Below are positions 37,809 to 48,481 of a stretch of DNA of 54,810 nt, one piece after another (the first letter of the stretch is position 1; every line of letters begins with the position of its first letter). The translations under genes were made by a program, and so were the position numbers. The notes under the pieces were generated by a model. That model was given only the letters and a program-made list of their open reading frames with translations. It was not told the DNA's origin and searched no databases. The DNA lies in NCBI GenBank assembly GCA_000333855.2, contig CM007314.1:1042568-1097377 (forward strand), in the 5' to 3' direction. The stretch is from Endotrypanum monterogeii (Eukaryota > Euglenozoa > Kinetoplastea > Trypanosomatida > Trypanosomatidae).

Positions 37809-39005
37809 TCACAGGCGGGGCAAATGTACGGTGACGCGCGCCCCCTCCGTTGGTATCCCCAGACGCTTGCGTCGCTGTAAGTCGCGTGTAGCCACTCCTC
37901 TGCTAGCTCGTTGATGCGTGAGGAGCTGAGCCCGGTGATGAAGACGGTCAAGGCAGCTGAGGGTGGAAGAGATGGCAGGGTCTACTAAGTCCCACATGGT
38001 GATGTCGTTGAACTTCTCTCTGATGTTGCTTCTCTTCTGCAGCAGCTGCGGCAACGGAGATGATGATAGCGACGGCGCGTTATTGGATGTTGGCGGCACA
38101 AAGGCAACATTGGCGACACCAGCAGAGGAAGCTTCGTGTGAGGTGATCTCATGTGATGACGGCGCCTCGACTATCGGCGACTGCGTACCCCGAACACTCT
38201 CCCCTTCATTCACCGCGTGCCTGCGCCCCCGCTTAACGCATGCGAGGTGGCGCTCCATTTCAGTCTCCTTCACGGTATGTCCAAGACCAATAGCAGGGAG
38301 CGGCAATGACTTACCTGGTAGAGAATTCAGTGAAGGCGGCACATCTCTCTTCTCTTCCGTTTCTGCTTCCGGCTGCTTGAGGGGAGGCAAAAGGCGTTCC
38401 TGCGTCTTTCCAACCCGCACCCGCATATATTGTGACATCGCGTTGCTCAGCATAGCGCGATGAGCACGGTTTCGGTTTGTCAGGATCCTCATTTCCTCCA
38501 GGACTGCCTCACCCACCGTGAAAGGCAACTCGCAGAAGATAAGACTGGGCGAGTTTGCGGCAGCCTTCGCGATCACGCGACCCCCCTTTTCGGTGAAAGA
38601 TGTGCCCAAAAGCCGCAACGCTTCTACTTCTGTTTCAATGAGGATGCGGGCCACCGTATCCGCACTCGAGTCTGTCAGTCGAGCGTTGCGACTCAAGTCC
38701 AAAGAAGTCAGGTTAGGCATTGTCGCAATAGCAGGTCCGAAATAAAAACGGAAATATTTGTCGGAGATGCCGCTATGCTGTACTTCCAGGGTGGTCAGAT
38801 GGGGATGTTTCCGAATGAGCGCGCAAAGCTCCGCTATGGTCTCGCCCTCGAGGAGGTTATCAGACACAAACAGGTGGATGTAATGATCGTTGTGCAAGAG
38901 ATAATTTCTCAAGGACCGTAAGACTTTGCAGGTGAGGCCACCGCGCTGATCGCGCAGATTAATGCACCGACTGTGCCTGTCCAGCACCTGCCTCGATAAG
39001 CTCAT
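37809..39005 (-). CDS. Leucine-rich-repeat protein
   Basis: A 398-residue protein. About 40-165 holds leucine-rich repeats of the ribonuclease-inhibitor type: HIHLFVSDNLLEGETIAEL-type units, HLTTLEVQHSGISDKYF, NLTSLDLSRNARLTDSSADTVARIL and VEALRLLGTSFTEKGGRVIAKAA. These L-x-x-L-x-L-x-x-N/T signatures come with long helices between strands. The remainder (about 185-398) is low complexity, Ser/Pro/Glu-rich, with a short helical block near 340-370 (REKFNDITMWDLVDPAISSTL) and a basic end. LRR proteins of this type are very common in trypanosomatids, often cytoskeletal, and the family tells little about function. The open frame begins ten codons earlier at a TTG; the first ATG is used. A clear splice signal was not found. 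Confidence 0.85.
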   Translation of the reverse strand: MSLSRQVLDRHSRCINLRDQRGGLTCKVLRSLRNYLLHNDHYIHLFVSDNLLEGETIAELCALIRKHPHLTTLEVQHSGISDKYFRFYFGPAIATMPNLTSLDLSRNARLTDSSADTVARILIETEVEALRLLGTSFTEKGGRVIAKAAANSPSLIFCELPFTVGEAVLEEMRILTNRNRAHRAMLSNAMSQYMRVRVGKTQERLLPPLKQPEAETEEKRDVPPSLNSLPGKSLPLPAIGLGHTVKETEMERHLACVKRGRRHAVNEGESVRGTQSPIVEAPSSHEITSHEASSAGVANVAFVPPTSNNAPSLSSSPLPQLLQKRSNIREKFNDITMWDLVDPAISSTLSCLDRLHHRAQLLTHQRASRGVATRDLQRRKRLGIPTEGARVTVHLPRL

Positions 39006-40305
39006 GACAGGCCAACTCGGCCTGCAGAGCGACAAACAAAACCGAAGGGCTGTGGTGAGAAGACAATGGAAAGGATGCGGTGTTTGCGGGCATCCATACC
39101 CTGAGGAAAGCTAAACAGCACGAGGTGATCAGAGGCAACACGCAAACCACGTTTTCTTTTCCTTTTTTTTTTTGTGCACTCGCGGGACACGGCATGCGGG
39201 GAAATGAAAGGACAAAGGAAGGAGAAAAGAAGTATCCGAAGAGGAAAGACGAAACAGAGAAATGTTATAAAATATGTGCATCGAATGGTAAGCAAGTGTC
39301 GAACATAGCTGGAGAGTAGACCCCATAAACACACGCACCCGCCCGGGTATCTATCCACGATGAATACTTCTGCGCGTATCCAACAACGAGGCCATGTGAA
39401 AGGCAGCATCGATCCCCCCCCCCGAAAAACATCTCCCAGCAGCCGGGACGAAGACGAAGTCAGAGGAGGAGAACAGAAGGTGACATGAGTTCAGGGCAGT
39501 CCATAAAAAAAAAAAAAAACAGGTGACTCCGCAGGAGGACGGGGGCAGCAACTTACAGAAGGGCTTGTCGTTGAGAGATTCGTTACCTGCAACTAACTAT
39601 AAACGACAAACAACTTGATTGGTTCTCGGGGGAAGGGGTGGTTAGCGTCTCTGCATGGAGTGTGTATATGTGTGCTAGATAACAGTGGTACGCGCACACA
39701 CACACACACACACACACAAACACGCACAGCAAGCACACGGGCCCTCCACAAGCAGAGAAAGAAAGAGAAGTAGCTCCTCAAAATATGAAGCTGGGATGCT
39801 TTTTTTTTTTTTGGACGCCATCACAGCCCATCAGCAAGCTAAGCTCATTGTTGATTATACATAGTCGGTGACACCTACTGTTGTCGCCTCTTCACCTTTC
39901 TATGTCACCTCCAGTCGGCAAGTGAGCATATACATTTCAGTGTCGAGACAAGCACTCGACTTCGCCAGCTCTAGTGCAAGACTCACGGTAAACGTGGAAG
40001 ACAGGCGAACCCGTACGTGGTGGTGATTAGAGGAGACCATTCAAATCACGGGTACACCCCCGTCCACTCTTTGTGAGATATTGCCTCATTCGTATATCTA
40101 TCAGTCAACGTACATGCCACCCATGAAAGGATAGAAGCGACATACAACATAAGTATTCGGAGGAGGGAGAGAAGGAAAGGTGGGGGGCAACAACAACAAA
40201 AAAAAAGAGCGCAAGGGCCACGGCCACGCACAGTATTTCATTTACAAACATGACAAAACCAAAGTACACCGGCAGGCACTGCAGGCGAGGAACCAATAAG
40301 CGGTG
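39006..40305. other. Intergenic between LRR gene and 925-residue gene
   Basis: Contains a T-run near 39162-39172, a C-run near 39414-39423, an A-run near 39506-39519, a (CA)n tract at about 39694-39718 and a T-run near 39800-39811. No gene seen. Confidence 0.65.
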
Positions 40306-43083
40306 CTAGTCATCGTCATCGTCTCTAAGCTCAGTAGGCAGCACTAGCTCGGAAAACGTGTCGAACGTGCCAACATTTTCGTCATTGTCCTCGCTGGTGT
40401 TATTATGGAGCTCGGCAGGGATCGAGAACTGAGTCTGCAGCATCATGGCCTTGTGCGGAGATGCTCGGCGACCAGTGCTAACGCCGCCAGAGCCGCTGTT
40501 TGCTTCTCTGTTGCCAGAGCCAAAAGGGCTGACTCGGAGACGGCTGCTGTTCTGAGATTTGTATGGCTGAAGCAGGAGCGCAGCCTCTTGCTCCGAGTAA
40601 TGGCCACTGATCTTTCGGCGTAACGCCGGTGCCAGCACTGCAGAAGTTGGAGGCTGCAAGGGCGAGTGCGGAACGTGAAAACCCTTCTCATTATTGATTT
40701 CTTCTTTGTCGCTTTCGGAGGCGCCAACGCCGCTTGTCGTCTGTCGTCTCTCGGCTGTTGTATTAGCTAAGATGTCTTCCTCCGCTGCGCTCAGAGCGTC
40801 GTTCACGCCACCACGCGCCGGACGCCCCCTCACCTCACGTGGACTACTATCAGCTGTCGATACCTCCGCATGGCCAGCGTTGCTGCCACTTCCTCCGGAA
40901 CATCCTACGCCGGGGGAGATGGAAAAGAAATCCCACAAGCTCTCCGCCTGGCTTGCCGTTATCATCTGCGCCTCCACGAACTGCAAGAGATGATTGAACT
41001 GTATGGGCACGGGATCGCTTTCGCCGTAGTCCGGCAGCCCCAACGTCACTTGGCGTGTTGTGAGCGAGGCCAACTTCAGCGACTCGTCACCAGAGGTGGC
41101 AGTGCTCGTAAAAGTTTGGACGGCGTGAGTGTTTGGCGAGTACACCGCCTCGCTGCCCGTCGTCTCCTCCACCCCCGCCCCCGTGTCTTCCCCGATGTCA
41201 GCCTGAACCTGCTCACGTGGCTTGGTTTTGCCCCGCTGCACCAGCCGCGGTAACGAAGGGAACGGGGATTGCGCCCCGAAGTACGAGGCGGCGTCCTCAG
41301 GTGCAGTGATTGGGCGGAAATTCTCACGAGTGAAGATGTGCGCCTTGGCGAAGTCCCTTTTCTCTACTTGGTGAGGGCGACTGCCACCAACGTGGCCACT
41401 GGTCCCTACAGCACCACCGGAGCGACCGGTGGCACCCACACCACTCCCTGCTCCGGTGCCGGCACCCCCGCGCTTTGGCGGATGCGGAGGCGGATCTGGT
41501 GCCGTCTCGGCACGCCGTGGAGCATCGCCCATTGCACCATGCGCTGCATTCTTCAGCCCGCTCTTTCCTCGCCCCTTTGTGCGTGTCCTTCGAAGTTCTT
41601 CCTTGAGCTGCTTAACCTGTTGCACCCACGCCTTCTCTCTCTCTGCCTGCTTGCGTGCCTGTTCTGCCGCCGCGACGTCAGGCGGAGATGACGGCAGCGA
41701 TGATGATGGATGTCCCGTTCGCTCGGCGGGAGTGCTGCAAGTCCGTCGGCGAGATGACGGTTGTGCCGAGCCATTACCTGTTTGGCTGTTGTACACACTG
41801 CCAGTGGGGCCGAGAACGCTGTGCTCACGAAGAGGAGTTGCCACATCGAGCACAGCAGACATTTCTATTACGTCAGAGTCATTGCGAGCATTCAGCGGAG
41901 GGAGGATACCGCCGGCCAGCCGGGCGGATGGACGTGATGACGCACGTTGGGCTGCAAGAATCTTTTCTTTAGGACTGGCGCTACCGCTGCCTAGCACCCG
42001 TGAAGCACGCCTCCCGCCGCCGCGAGGGGAGCGTATACGACGCTCGCCGTTGGCGCCAGACCACTCAGGACTTTTTGCGTGGTCATCTATGGGCGAGGTG
42101 AAGGTCTTCCTGGTTGCTACTACTGGACTGCCGGACGCGACGCCAGTTATTGGGCCTTGCGGTGACTGCTGCCCACGAGAGTCTGGAGTGAGACCGCTCG
42201 AAGGAGGCCGCAGAGGGGTCGTTACGCGGTTTAGCGGCGGTTTTCCTGCGACAGCGTTGCTGTTCACCTGCCCTAGTTTGTAGATGAGCTCCACCGGTAA
42301 CGACTGCGTATCGTAGCCGTCATGGCCTTTGCTTTTGCTTTGTCCAGTGATATTGGTACCACTGCCGCGCTCCCGCGATGCGCCACGACTGGGCCGACGG
42401 CCGTCGATCGCGCGCAGGTCAGGTGCCTGCACTTTCCTGCCGGCTGCTCCCTTCGCCATGGTGAAATTCACAGGCAGTGAGTTTGTCTCGTATTCGGCGC
42501 CGTTCGAGGCAGCCTGGGCCTTGCTGCCACGACTGTTCCACTGACTTGTACCGCTGTCAGTGTCCTGTAGAGCCAGCTGCCGACGTACCCGGGAAGAAGT
42601 TCTTCCAGCCTCGCCACCGGTGGTTAAAGGTGTAGCACTGCTGTTGCGCTCGAAGCGCTCTGCAGATGGGAGCAGGGTGGCCTGAAGGCGACGTGCGGGA
42701 GAACTCTCCACTTCGAAGGTACCCCGGCCTTCCTGGAAAGAGAATTTGTACTGCGTGGGTTTGACGACACCAGGGGCACCATAAGAATTCGGTATCGAGA
42801 AGGAGGAGCCGATGTCGGAGGTGCTGACCTCCACCGACGCCGAGGGAGCTTTGCTCTCTACACTGGTCGAGGAAGGCACTAGTGGAGCATTCACCTTGTG
42901 ATGAGACTCATCTCCATTCCCGCCCCTGGGTCGACGCGACCCTGTCCTTCGTCTCTCAGCCTCCCGAGCCTGCCGATCTAGCGTCTGCTTGAGCGCCTTA
43001 CGATTCGCTTTCTCCAGGGCCTCTTTGATACGGTCCTCCGTCACCACTACCGGACGAGAGTAGAGGTAGTGGTCGCCATCCAT
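40306..43083 (-). CDS. Large disordered protein, function unknown
   Basis: A 925-residue protein, not recognised. It starts MDGDHYLYSRPVVVTEDRI with a basic helical stretch (about 15-50) and then becomes Ser/Gly/Arg/Pro-rich for most of its length. Two short motifs repeat: YETNSLPVNF (198-207) and YDTQSLPVEL (257-266), each next to a Lys/Gly-rich segment. A charged coil (EQARKQAEREKAWVQQVKQLKEELRR, roughly 475-505) lies mid-chain. Two more ordered spots are FRPITAPEDAASYFG and a helical VPIQFNHLLQFVEAQMITASQAESLWDFFS. The end is acidic (ELRDDDDD). High disorder, basic N-terminus and a central coil suggest a scaffold or cytoskeleton-associated protein, but this is a guess. High third-position G/C and one uninterrupted frame support it as a real gene. 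The first ATG is used, with a pyrimidine-AG at 43175. Confidence 0.87.
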   Translation of the reverse strand: MDGDHYLYSRPVVVTEDRIKEALEKANRKALKQTLDRQAREAERRRTGSRRPRGGNGDESHHKVNAPLVPSSTSVESKAPSASVEVSTSDIGSSFSIPNSYGAPGVVKPTQYKFSFQEGRGTFEVESSPARRLQATLLPSAERFERNSSATPLTTGGEAGRTSSRVRRQLALQDTDSGTSQWNSRGSKAQAASNGAEYETNSLPVNFTMAKGAAGRKVQAPDLRAIDGRRPSRGASRERGSGTNITGQSKSKGHDGYDTQSLPVELIYKLGQVNSNAVAGKPPLNRVTTPLRPPSSGLTPDSRGQQSPQGPITGVASGSPVVATRKTFTSPIDDHAKSPEWSGANGERRIRSPRGGGRRASRVLGSGSASPKEKILAAQRASSRPSARLAGGILPPLNARNDSDVIEMSAVLDVATPLREHSVLGPTGSVYNSQTGNGSAQPSSRRRTCSTPAERTGHPSSSLPSSPPDVAAAEQARKQAEREKAWVQQVKQLKEELRRTRTKGRGKSGLKNAAHGAMGDAPRRAETAPDPPPHPPKRGGAGTGAGSGVGATGRSGGAVGTSGHVGGSRPHQVEKRDFAKAHIFTRENFRPITAPEDAASYFGAQSPFPSLPRLVQRGKTKPREQVQADIGEDTGAGVEETTGSEAVYSPNTHAVQTFTSTATSGDESLKLASLTTRQVTLGLPDYGESDPVPIQFNHLLQFVEAQMITASQAESLWDFFSISPGVGCSGGSGSNAGHAEVSTADSSPREVRGRPARGGVNDALSAAEEDILANTTAERRQTTSGVGASESDKEEINNEKGFHVPHSPLQPPTSAVLAPALRRKISGHYSEQEAALLLQPYKSQNSSRLRVSPFGSGNREANSGSGGVSTGRRASPHKAMMLQTQFSIPAELHNNTSEDNDENVGTFDTFSELVLPTELRDDDDD

Positions 43084-43174
43084 GACGCAGACGCCTTTCT
43101 CACCCTCTTGTTTGCACCGGTATCTTCACAGTGGAATGCGTAGGTGCGGTGTGTGTATGTGTGATGAGCGGAAG

Positions 43175-43216
43175 CTAAAAGTAATGAGAGAAAAAAAAGG
43201 GGGACAGTGAGAGAGG
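43175..43216 (-). promoter_or_regulatory. Predicted trans-splice acceptor of the 925-residue gene
   Basis: Coding-strand C/T tract (about 43216-43184, including a T-run) followed by TTTTAG at 43176-43175; the 5' UTR would be about 92 bases. Confidence 0.6.
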
Positions 43217-44822
43217 AGGAGGTAGGAGAGGCGAGTACGCGCCGGTTTCTACCCCCAAGCCCACCCTCCAGTTTATCTGTCCCTCTCTCTCTCTATATAT
43301 ATAGAAAGATATATATGTAGAGATATCTTTTCCCCGCTCGAGGAGACGAAGGCACAGAAAAAAAAACAGGAAAACGGAAAAGATCAGCAGTGACACGAAG
43401 TGTGGATGCCAAGCGCTGGAGCAGCTTAGTTGACTAGGGAGGGTGCACCTGACGTGCAAAACCAACAACAAGAAAGGGAAAATGGCAATGAAAACACGCG
43501 CGCACAAGACTTGCACTCATGCGGGAAAGGAAGAGGGAAAGAAGGAAGTGAAAGAAAGCAGCAGAGGGACAGAGATTTAAAAAAAAAAAGAAGACGAGCA
43601 AATGAGGGACGGGTGGATGGCGGGCGCTGTAGTGAGGGAGGGGAAGTTTGGCGAAAATAATAATAATAATAAATAAAATTTAAAAAGACTACAAGTGAGA
43701 GTCGACAAAACGCGAAACTTTCTCGCTTCGTTTGACTTGACGAAAAAAAAAATGGGGTTGGAGCGGGCCGGCGGTAGCGATGATTATGATGGCAGTGAAA
43801 AAAAGAAGGGTTCGCTTGATGAGGTCCGAGAGAGCAAATGGGGAAAGAAAACGTACATGAATTCTCGAAACTCTGTGAAAATCTTTTTTAAAAGACGTAA
43901 AGTAAAGCAAGGAGGACCACAAGGGAAGAAATTGAACACACAAACACAAACAAACACACAATCACCAATGCAGCGGAAGGATGAAGAGGAAAGACACGAA
44001 GATGCGGTACGCTCTTCACCAGCGTAAGCAAACTAAAGACGTCAGCAATCAAAAAAAAAAATACGAAAAAAAGGGGAAGTGTGAGTGCCAGAGAAAGTAG
44101 AGGAGGAACCGAAGTAAAGCACACACACACACACACACACACACACCAGAGAAAGACGGAAGAGGGGAAGCTCTCCTGCTAAAGACTGGGTATAAAATGG
44201 AAGGGGGACAGCGAGATGTGGATAGGTACCTGCCTGTGCAGCTCTTGTTCGTCGCTGCCCCTCAGCACGAGTGGAAAATTCCTCACTATCACCAGTGTCT
44301 GTGAGCAAGTGACTCAATGGATCACGTTGCTTAGATACTTTCTTGCCGCGCTTCTACGCACGTTCGCTACACGCACCCGCCGATAAATGTGTACTGGCGA
44401 GAAGACAGGTACTAAAGGCGTTGCCAAACCAACGTCAAAGCGCAACTGAAAGGGGGGAAGTGCACACAGGTGTTTTCTATACTCTAGACGGAGGAAACAA
44501 TTTCGTATCGACCTTCGATAGGTTTATTCACGGCGCCATGCAATGAAGCAGTAGCGTGGTGATGGTGGGGACCAGAGATGTGGAGAAAAAGGAGAAACAA
44601 GGTGAGCAGTAACACGTAGGTGAACGAAAATTAAGTGTCATCCACAATCACAAAGAATGAGTAACTGTGGTAAAACTATTGGCGAGAAACATTGTTTTAC
44701 GGCATCCGCCTCCATAAGAGGGGGACTGCATGACGTCAGCTGGGGTATCGACTCTCTTACCCGTGAACTGAATATAATGAACGGACAGAGGTTCAACGTG
44801 TGGGTAGACATTTCTTCTTAGA

Positions 44823-44825
<3 letters not shown>

Positions 44826-44859
<34 letters not shown>
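44826..44859. repeat. (TA)n microsatellite
   Basis: Uninterrupted TA tract of about 34 bases in the GRAM-gene 3' spacer. Confidence 0.93.
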
Positions 44860-44865
<6 letters not shown>

Positions 44866-45317
44866 TGGGGAGGAGCACAGCATATTTCACACGATAAACG
44901 GAGAAGCGAGAAAAGCAGGAAGAGAAAACTCACGCTGCGGTGTCTCAAACACCCTACAGACAAAAGGTCTGTATGAAGACATGGGTAAGGTGGATCCCCC
45001 CACCCACCCCTTTGTGCTCAATCGACGAGAGCAAATACAGTACACAGACAACCACGAAAAGAAGGGGGGAGGGGACATGAGAGACAATGTGTACACAGAT
45101 GTGTAGTGTAAGAATTCATGCACACACGACTTATTTTCAGGAACAAAAGAAAAAAAGGGAGGGTTAGTAACAGCCCCGTCGGTGCACCTCAATGCTGCAC
45201 CCCCATAGGCAGTTGCGAACGACTAAGAGTGCTACTATACCACGCTCTCTTTTGAGCTTGATCGCCGAACCATCTGCAACGCCATTCAACCTCCTCCCCT
45301 CCTTCAACCCCCCCCCT

Positions 45318-47495
45318 CTACTGTTTGAGCCATTGACTCATCAGAGCGCTATACGCTTGATCACGCTGAACAAAGTTGGAAAGGAAAAAGTTGTCGTTCA
45401 GGTGCGTCTTCACCTCAATTGCATTCTCGAAAACTTTGGCTGATTTGGATTTGACAATTTCTTTGATCTCGTCGTACTCTACAGAAAAGTGTGCAGTGGA
45501 GACAGTGCTCTGAAAACACAACCAACGCGGCGTTATGAACAAGTACCCCTGCCTCGGCATTGACCGCTGAACCCAGGCACAGTTGAAAGAATCCACGAGC
45601 GGCTCCCCGCCTAAGTCTGGAAACCCTTTGCGAAAGACACTCTCCATGTTCTGGCGCATCGCCCCGGTAACGCCGGTAGCATCAAGCAGGGCGCCACCGA
45701 CTGCACGACCCACCGCGAGGGGCATCTTTAGGACTTCATAGCCGCCCTGCACGGCTCCCCGTGCGACTCCACCAAGTGAAATTCCCGTGCCATCAGCAGG
45801 CTGTGCCAGCGAGGCGAGTTGGACAGGTGGCTGGAACATTGCCATTGCGCCGGCATTCTCACTCGGGAAATCCGACATCCTCGCGCCAGCCTGACTGTCG
45901 ACTCTGCCCCTCGTGTGGGACACTGCCGCCTGTACCTCGGAGTAGGGCACCTCGACAAATCCAGTCTGCGCGAACCCGCTGCGCGAGAAGCCCAAGATGG
46001 CTGCCTGCTTCTGACTCGGCACAACCGCGGCGCGCACCTCCGAAGACACCGAACATGTCACTCGTGCAAAACTAGGCGCGTCGTCAACCAGTGTCACTAT
46101 GTGCAGCACCTCGTCTCTTTCACTGCCCACGTTCAGTGAATCTTGGATAATGACAGTCGGGCAGACGTGCGGTGCTTGCTTGATAAGCGCATACATCGTG
46201 TAGAGACGGCGCTCGTTATCCTCGGTACTGCCGGTGCCCCACGCACATGCCGGCAGACTGGAGAGGTCCTCCTCGTCAACAACGACCACCTCCCCTGCTG
46301 GGGACGCGAATGGGTCGACCACAACACAATCTGCCTCCAGCAGATCACACAGAAAATCGGCTTGCATGTCACCGTGCCCCCGAATATAGTTGCAGTAAAC
46401 TAAATAAGCCAAGCTGGCTGGGCGGACGAGGCGGATGTAATACGTGGACAGTGGTGCTTCAAAGGTGAAGCTGGTCATGTTGCTGAAGACCTTGGGGCGA
46501 GCGGACATGACAGTCGCACCAAGCGCTGCCTCCAGGGTGGAGGTGAGAAGCAGATATTGTGGTTCGCGCTGTACGAGGGCGCCCATCTCCCTCACGGCCA
46601 ACTCTGCTGGTGTATCGACGACAGGAGACTCCGAAAGTAAATTCTTTTTCCGGGCTCTCTGCGGCACAGCTGTCTGAAACCCTGACTCCGCTGCCTCCTC
46701 CAAGGGAGTCCCTGCGTGCCCCGCGTTAGGAGCGGTGGCCCGACTGCCCTCCGCTGCAGCCAGGTGATCCTCTGAACGCTTCCCGGGCGTGTGACCCCCT
46801 GCATCGATGAGAGAGGTAGTCTTCCTCGCCCCGCTTTTCTTTGATGCAGTAGTGCCAGTAGGTGACTCGCTGTCGCGGGGTAGCTGAGGTGGTAGCCCCG
46901 TGCCTCCTGCATCCACTCCGTCCAGCCGGAGCTTCTTGGACCGCCCAGCTTTCACCGGCGGTGCATCAACCGTTACTGTACCGTGACGATCCACGTCGGA
47001 CTCCGGCGGCGCGTCTGCCCCAATAGACGAGGCAGTTGGCGTCGGCGCTGCAGACGCTGTGCCGAAAACAGGCGACTCTCTGAAGAATGTTGCCTTACCA
47101 CGACCGAAGCTCTGGGAACCCTGGTCCCAGCACGTGACCATTTCCTTGTAGAAGGTGCCCATCTGCGTCACAAAAGTGCTGAAAAAATTTAAGAGCAGTG
47201 CCGGTGCTGTCTCTGGACTGGCAGTCAGCACAGGCAGCATGGCATCACCCATATTGACCAAGTCGCTCAGGCAAGAGTCCAAGTTCGTGCAAGACTTCAA
47301 CGTAGAGTGGCTCAGTTGACTCGTGGCGAGGAGCAGGTCTTTCGCTGGACCAGTATCACTTTCCATGCAGTCTTGCAGGCCCTGCAGCATGAGGGCGAGC
47401 TCATCATGAATTCCACGGGTATGAGCGGAAATGCTTTGAACCCGCAGCACAAAGCTCTTTTGGATCTCAGCTGGTCTCCGACGATTCGACCCCAT
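45318..47495 (-). CDS. GRAM-domain protein with helical N-terminal domain
   Basis: A 725-residue protein. Residues about 10-125 form long helices (IQKSFVLRVQSISAHTRGIHDELALML through ETAPALLLNFFSTFVTQM...MVTCW) that could be a BAR-like or helical-bundle dimerisation module. About 140-320 is disordered and Ser/Pro-rich. About 325-560 is a folded region not recognised. The last 110 residues are a GRAM domain: FRKGFPDLGGEPLVDSFNCAW, GYLFITPRWLCFQS, FSVEYDEIKEIVKSKSA, AIEVKTHLNDNFFLSNFVQRDQAYSALMSQW. GRAM is a PH-like fold that reads phospholipids at membrane contact sites. Helices followed by GRAM also occur in lipid-transfer and ER-plasma-membrane contact proteins, but no VASt/StART domain or membrane helix follows here. 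The frame extends 29 codons upstream through a (TA)n repeat to a GTG, so the first ATG (MGSNRRRPAE) is used. Confidence 0.88.
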   Translation of the reverse strand: MGSNRRRPAEIQKSFVLRVQSISAHTRGIHDELALMLQGLQDCMESDTGPAKDLLLATSQLSHSTLKSCTNLDSCLSDLVNMGDAMLPVLTASPETAPALLLNFFSTFVTQMGTFYKEMVTCWDQGSQSFGRGKATFFRESPVFGTASAAPTPTASSIGADAPPESDVDRHGTVTVDAPPVKAGRSKKLRLDGVDAGGTGLPPQLPRDSESPTGTTASKKSGARKTTSLIDAGGHTPGKRSEDHLAAAEGSRATAPNAGHAGTPLEEAAESGFQTAVPQRARKKNLLSESPVVDTPAELAVREMGALVQREPQYLLLTSTLEAALGATVMSARPKVFSNMTSFTFEAPLSTYYIRLVRPASLAYLVYCNYIRGHGDMQADFLCDLLEADCVVVDPFASPAGEVVVVDEEDLSSLPACAWGTGSTEDNERRLYTMYALIKQAPHVCPTVIIQDSLNVGSERDEVLHIVTLVDDAPSFARVTCSVSSEVRAAVVPSQKQAAILGFSRSGFAQTGFVEVPYSEVQAAVSHTRGRVDSQAGARMSDFPSENAGAMAMFQPPVQLASLAQPADGTGISLGGVARGAVQGGYEVLKMPLAVGRAVGGALLDATGVTGAMRQNMESVFRKGFPDLGGEPLVDSFNCAWVQRSMPRQGYLFITPRWLCFQSTVSTAHFSVEYDEIKEIVKSKSAKVFENAIEVKTHLNDNFFLSNFVQRDQAYSALMSQWLKQ

Positions 47496-47504
47496 TTTTC
47501 CCTC

Positions 47505-47536
47505 CTGCTTTTTTTTTTTTTGGAGGGGGGGGGGGT
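47505..47536 (-). promoter_or_regulatory. Predicted trans-splice acceptor of the GRAM gene
   Basis: Coding-strand C-run (about 47534-47524), an A-run, then AG at 47509-47508 and CAG at 47507-47505, about ten bases before the ATG. Confidence 0.45.
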
Positions 47537-48447
47537 AACGCAGCAGCGACAGATATATATATATATATATATATATATGCACGAGAGAGAAAAAACGATG
47601 GGAAGCAAGAGGAGAAGGTGGACCACGTGTAGAATCAACTTATGTTTTAGTTTTTTTTGAATACGTGGGAAATGCAGCAGGAGAGGAAAATGAGGCACCC
47701 CACCCCACACATCCCTCATGTCTCGGGCAAAAATACAGTGTCGCTCGAGTTGATCAGATTTAAAGAAAAGCAGATCTGTTCTCGGGATCTCTGCGGCGCA
47801 CATGAACACCAGAAGGGGAAAAATCACTTTACGTGTGTTCACACACACACACACACACACGTCAAAAGAGCGGGGAGATTACATCCACGCTAAAGGATGT
47901 GTATGCAATTGTTGGCATGATGTCTGTGTACATGTAAAACGATGGGAGACAACGTATACAGGAGCAAAATATGAACAACTAAGGTTTAGAAGCTCGTAGG
48001 GCCACAATTCCCCTATCGTCCGGCCCACGCCCTCCACCACCCAGCATCCCTCTGCTGTGTTTGCCTGTCCATCCCCCTGCTCGTCTCGTCTGAGAGTTAT
48101 AACGCCTCTCAAATGAGAAGAAGATTCAGTCATGAAAAAAAAAAGTTTAAAAAAATAAGGAAATATAGGCAACGTAAAAAAGCCCGGATGATGGGGACCC
48201 TCGGAGTCGAGAGCGCTCTAGCGTCCAGGGGTACCGTGGTACCAAGAAGGGAAGAATCGAGTCAATGATTATAAATGCAGAGATTTTTCTTTAAGGGACG
48301 ATGCACAAAATAAGGCAGTCACGAAGGCGTGCAGAAAAAAAAAATGCACATGGACAAATCAATTCATCACGAGCCGTATCGCAGTAAAGGTTTGACGCAC
48401 GAAACATTTGGTATGACCCAGAGGGATGCACTTGCACACACAGTCGC

Positions 48448-48450
<3 letters not shown>

Positions 48451-48479
<29 letters not shown>
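48451..48479. repeat. (TA)n microsatellite
   Basis: Uninterrupted TA tract of about 29 bases in the 3.7 kb spacer. Confidence 0.93.

Positions 48480-48481
<2 letters not shown>

Larger units (their letters stand above)
43084..45317. other. Long intergenic between 925-residue gene and GRAM gene
   Basis: About 2.2 kb, presumably the long 3' UTR of the GRAM gene plus spacer. It contains a TA/GA-rich stretch (about 43292-43325), A-rich tracts near 43579-43590 and 44050, a (CA)n tract at about 44119-44146, a (TA)n tract at 44826-44859 and a C-run near 45309-45316. No gene recognised. Confidence 0.62.
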
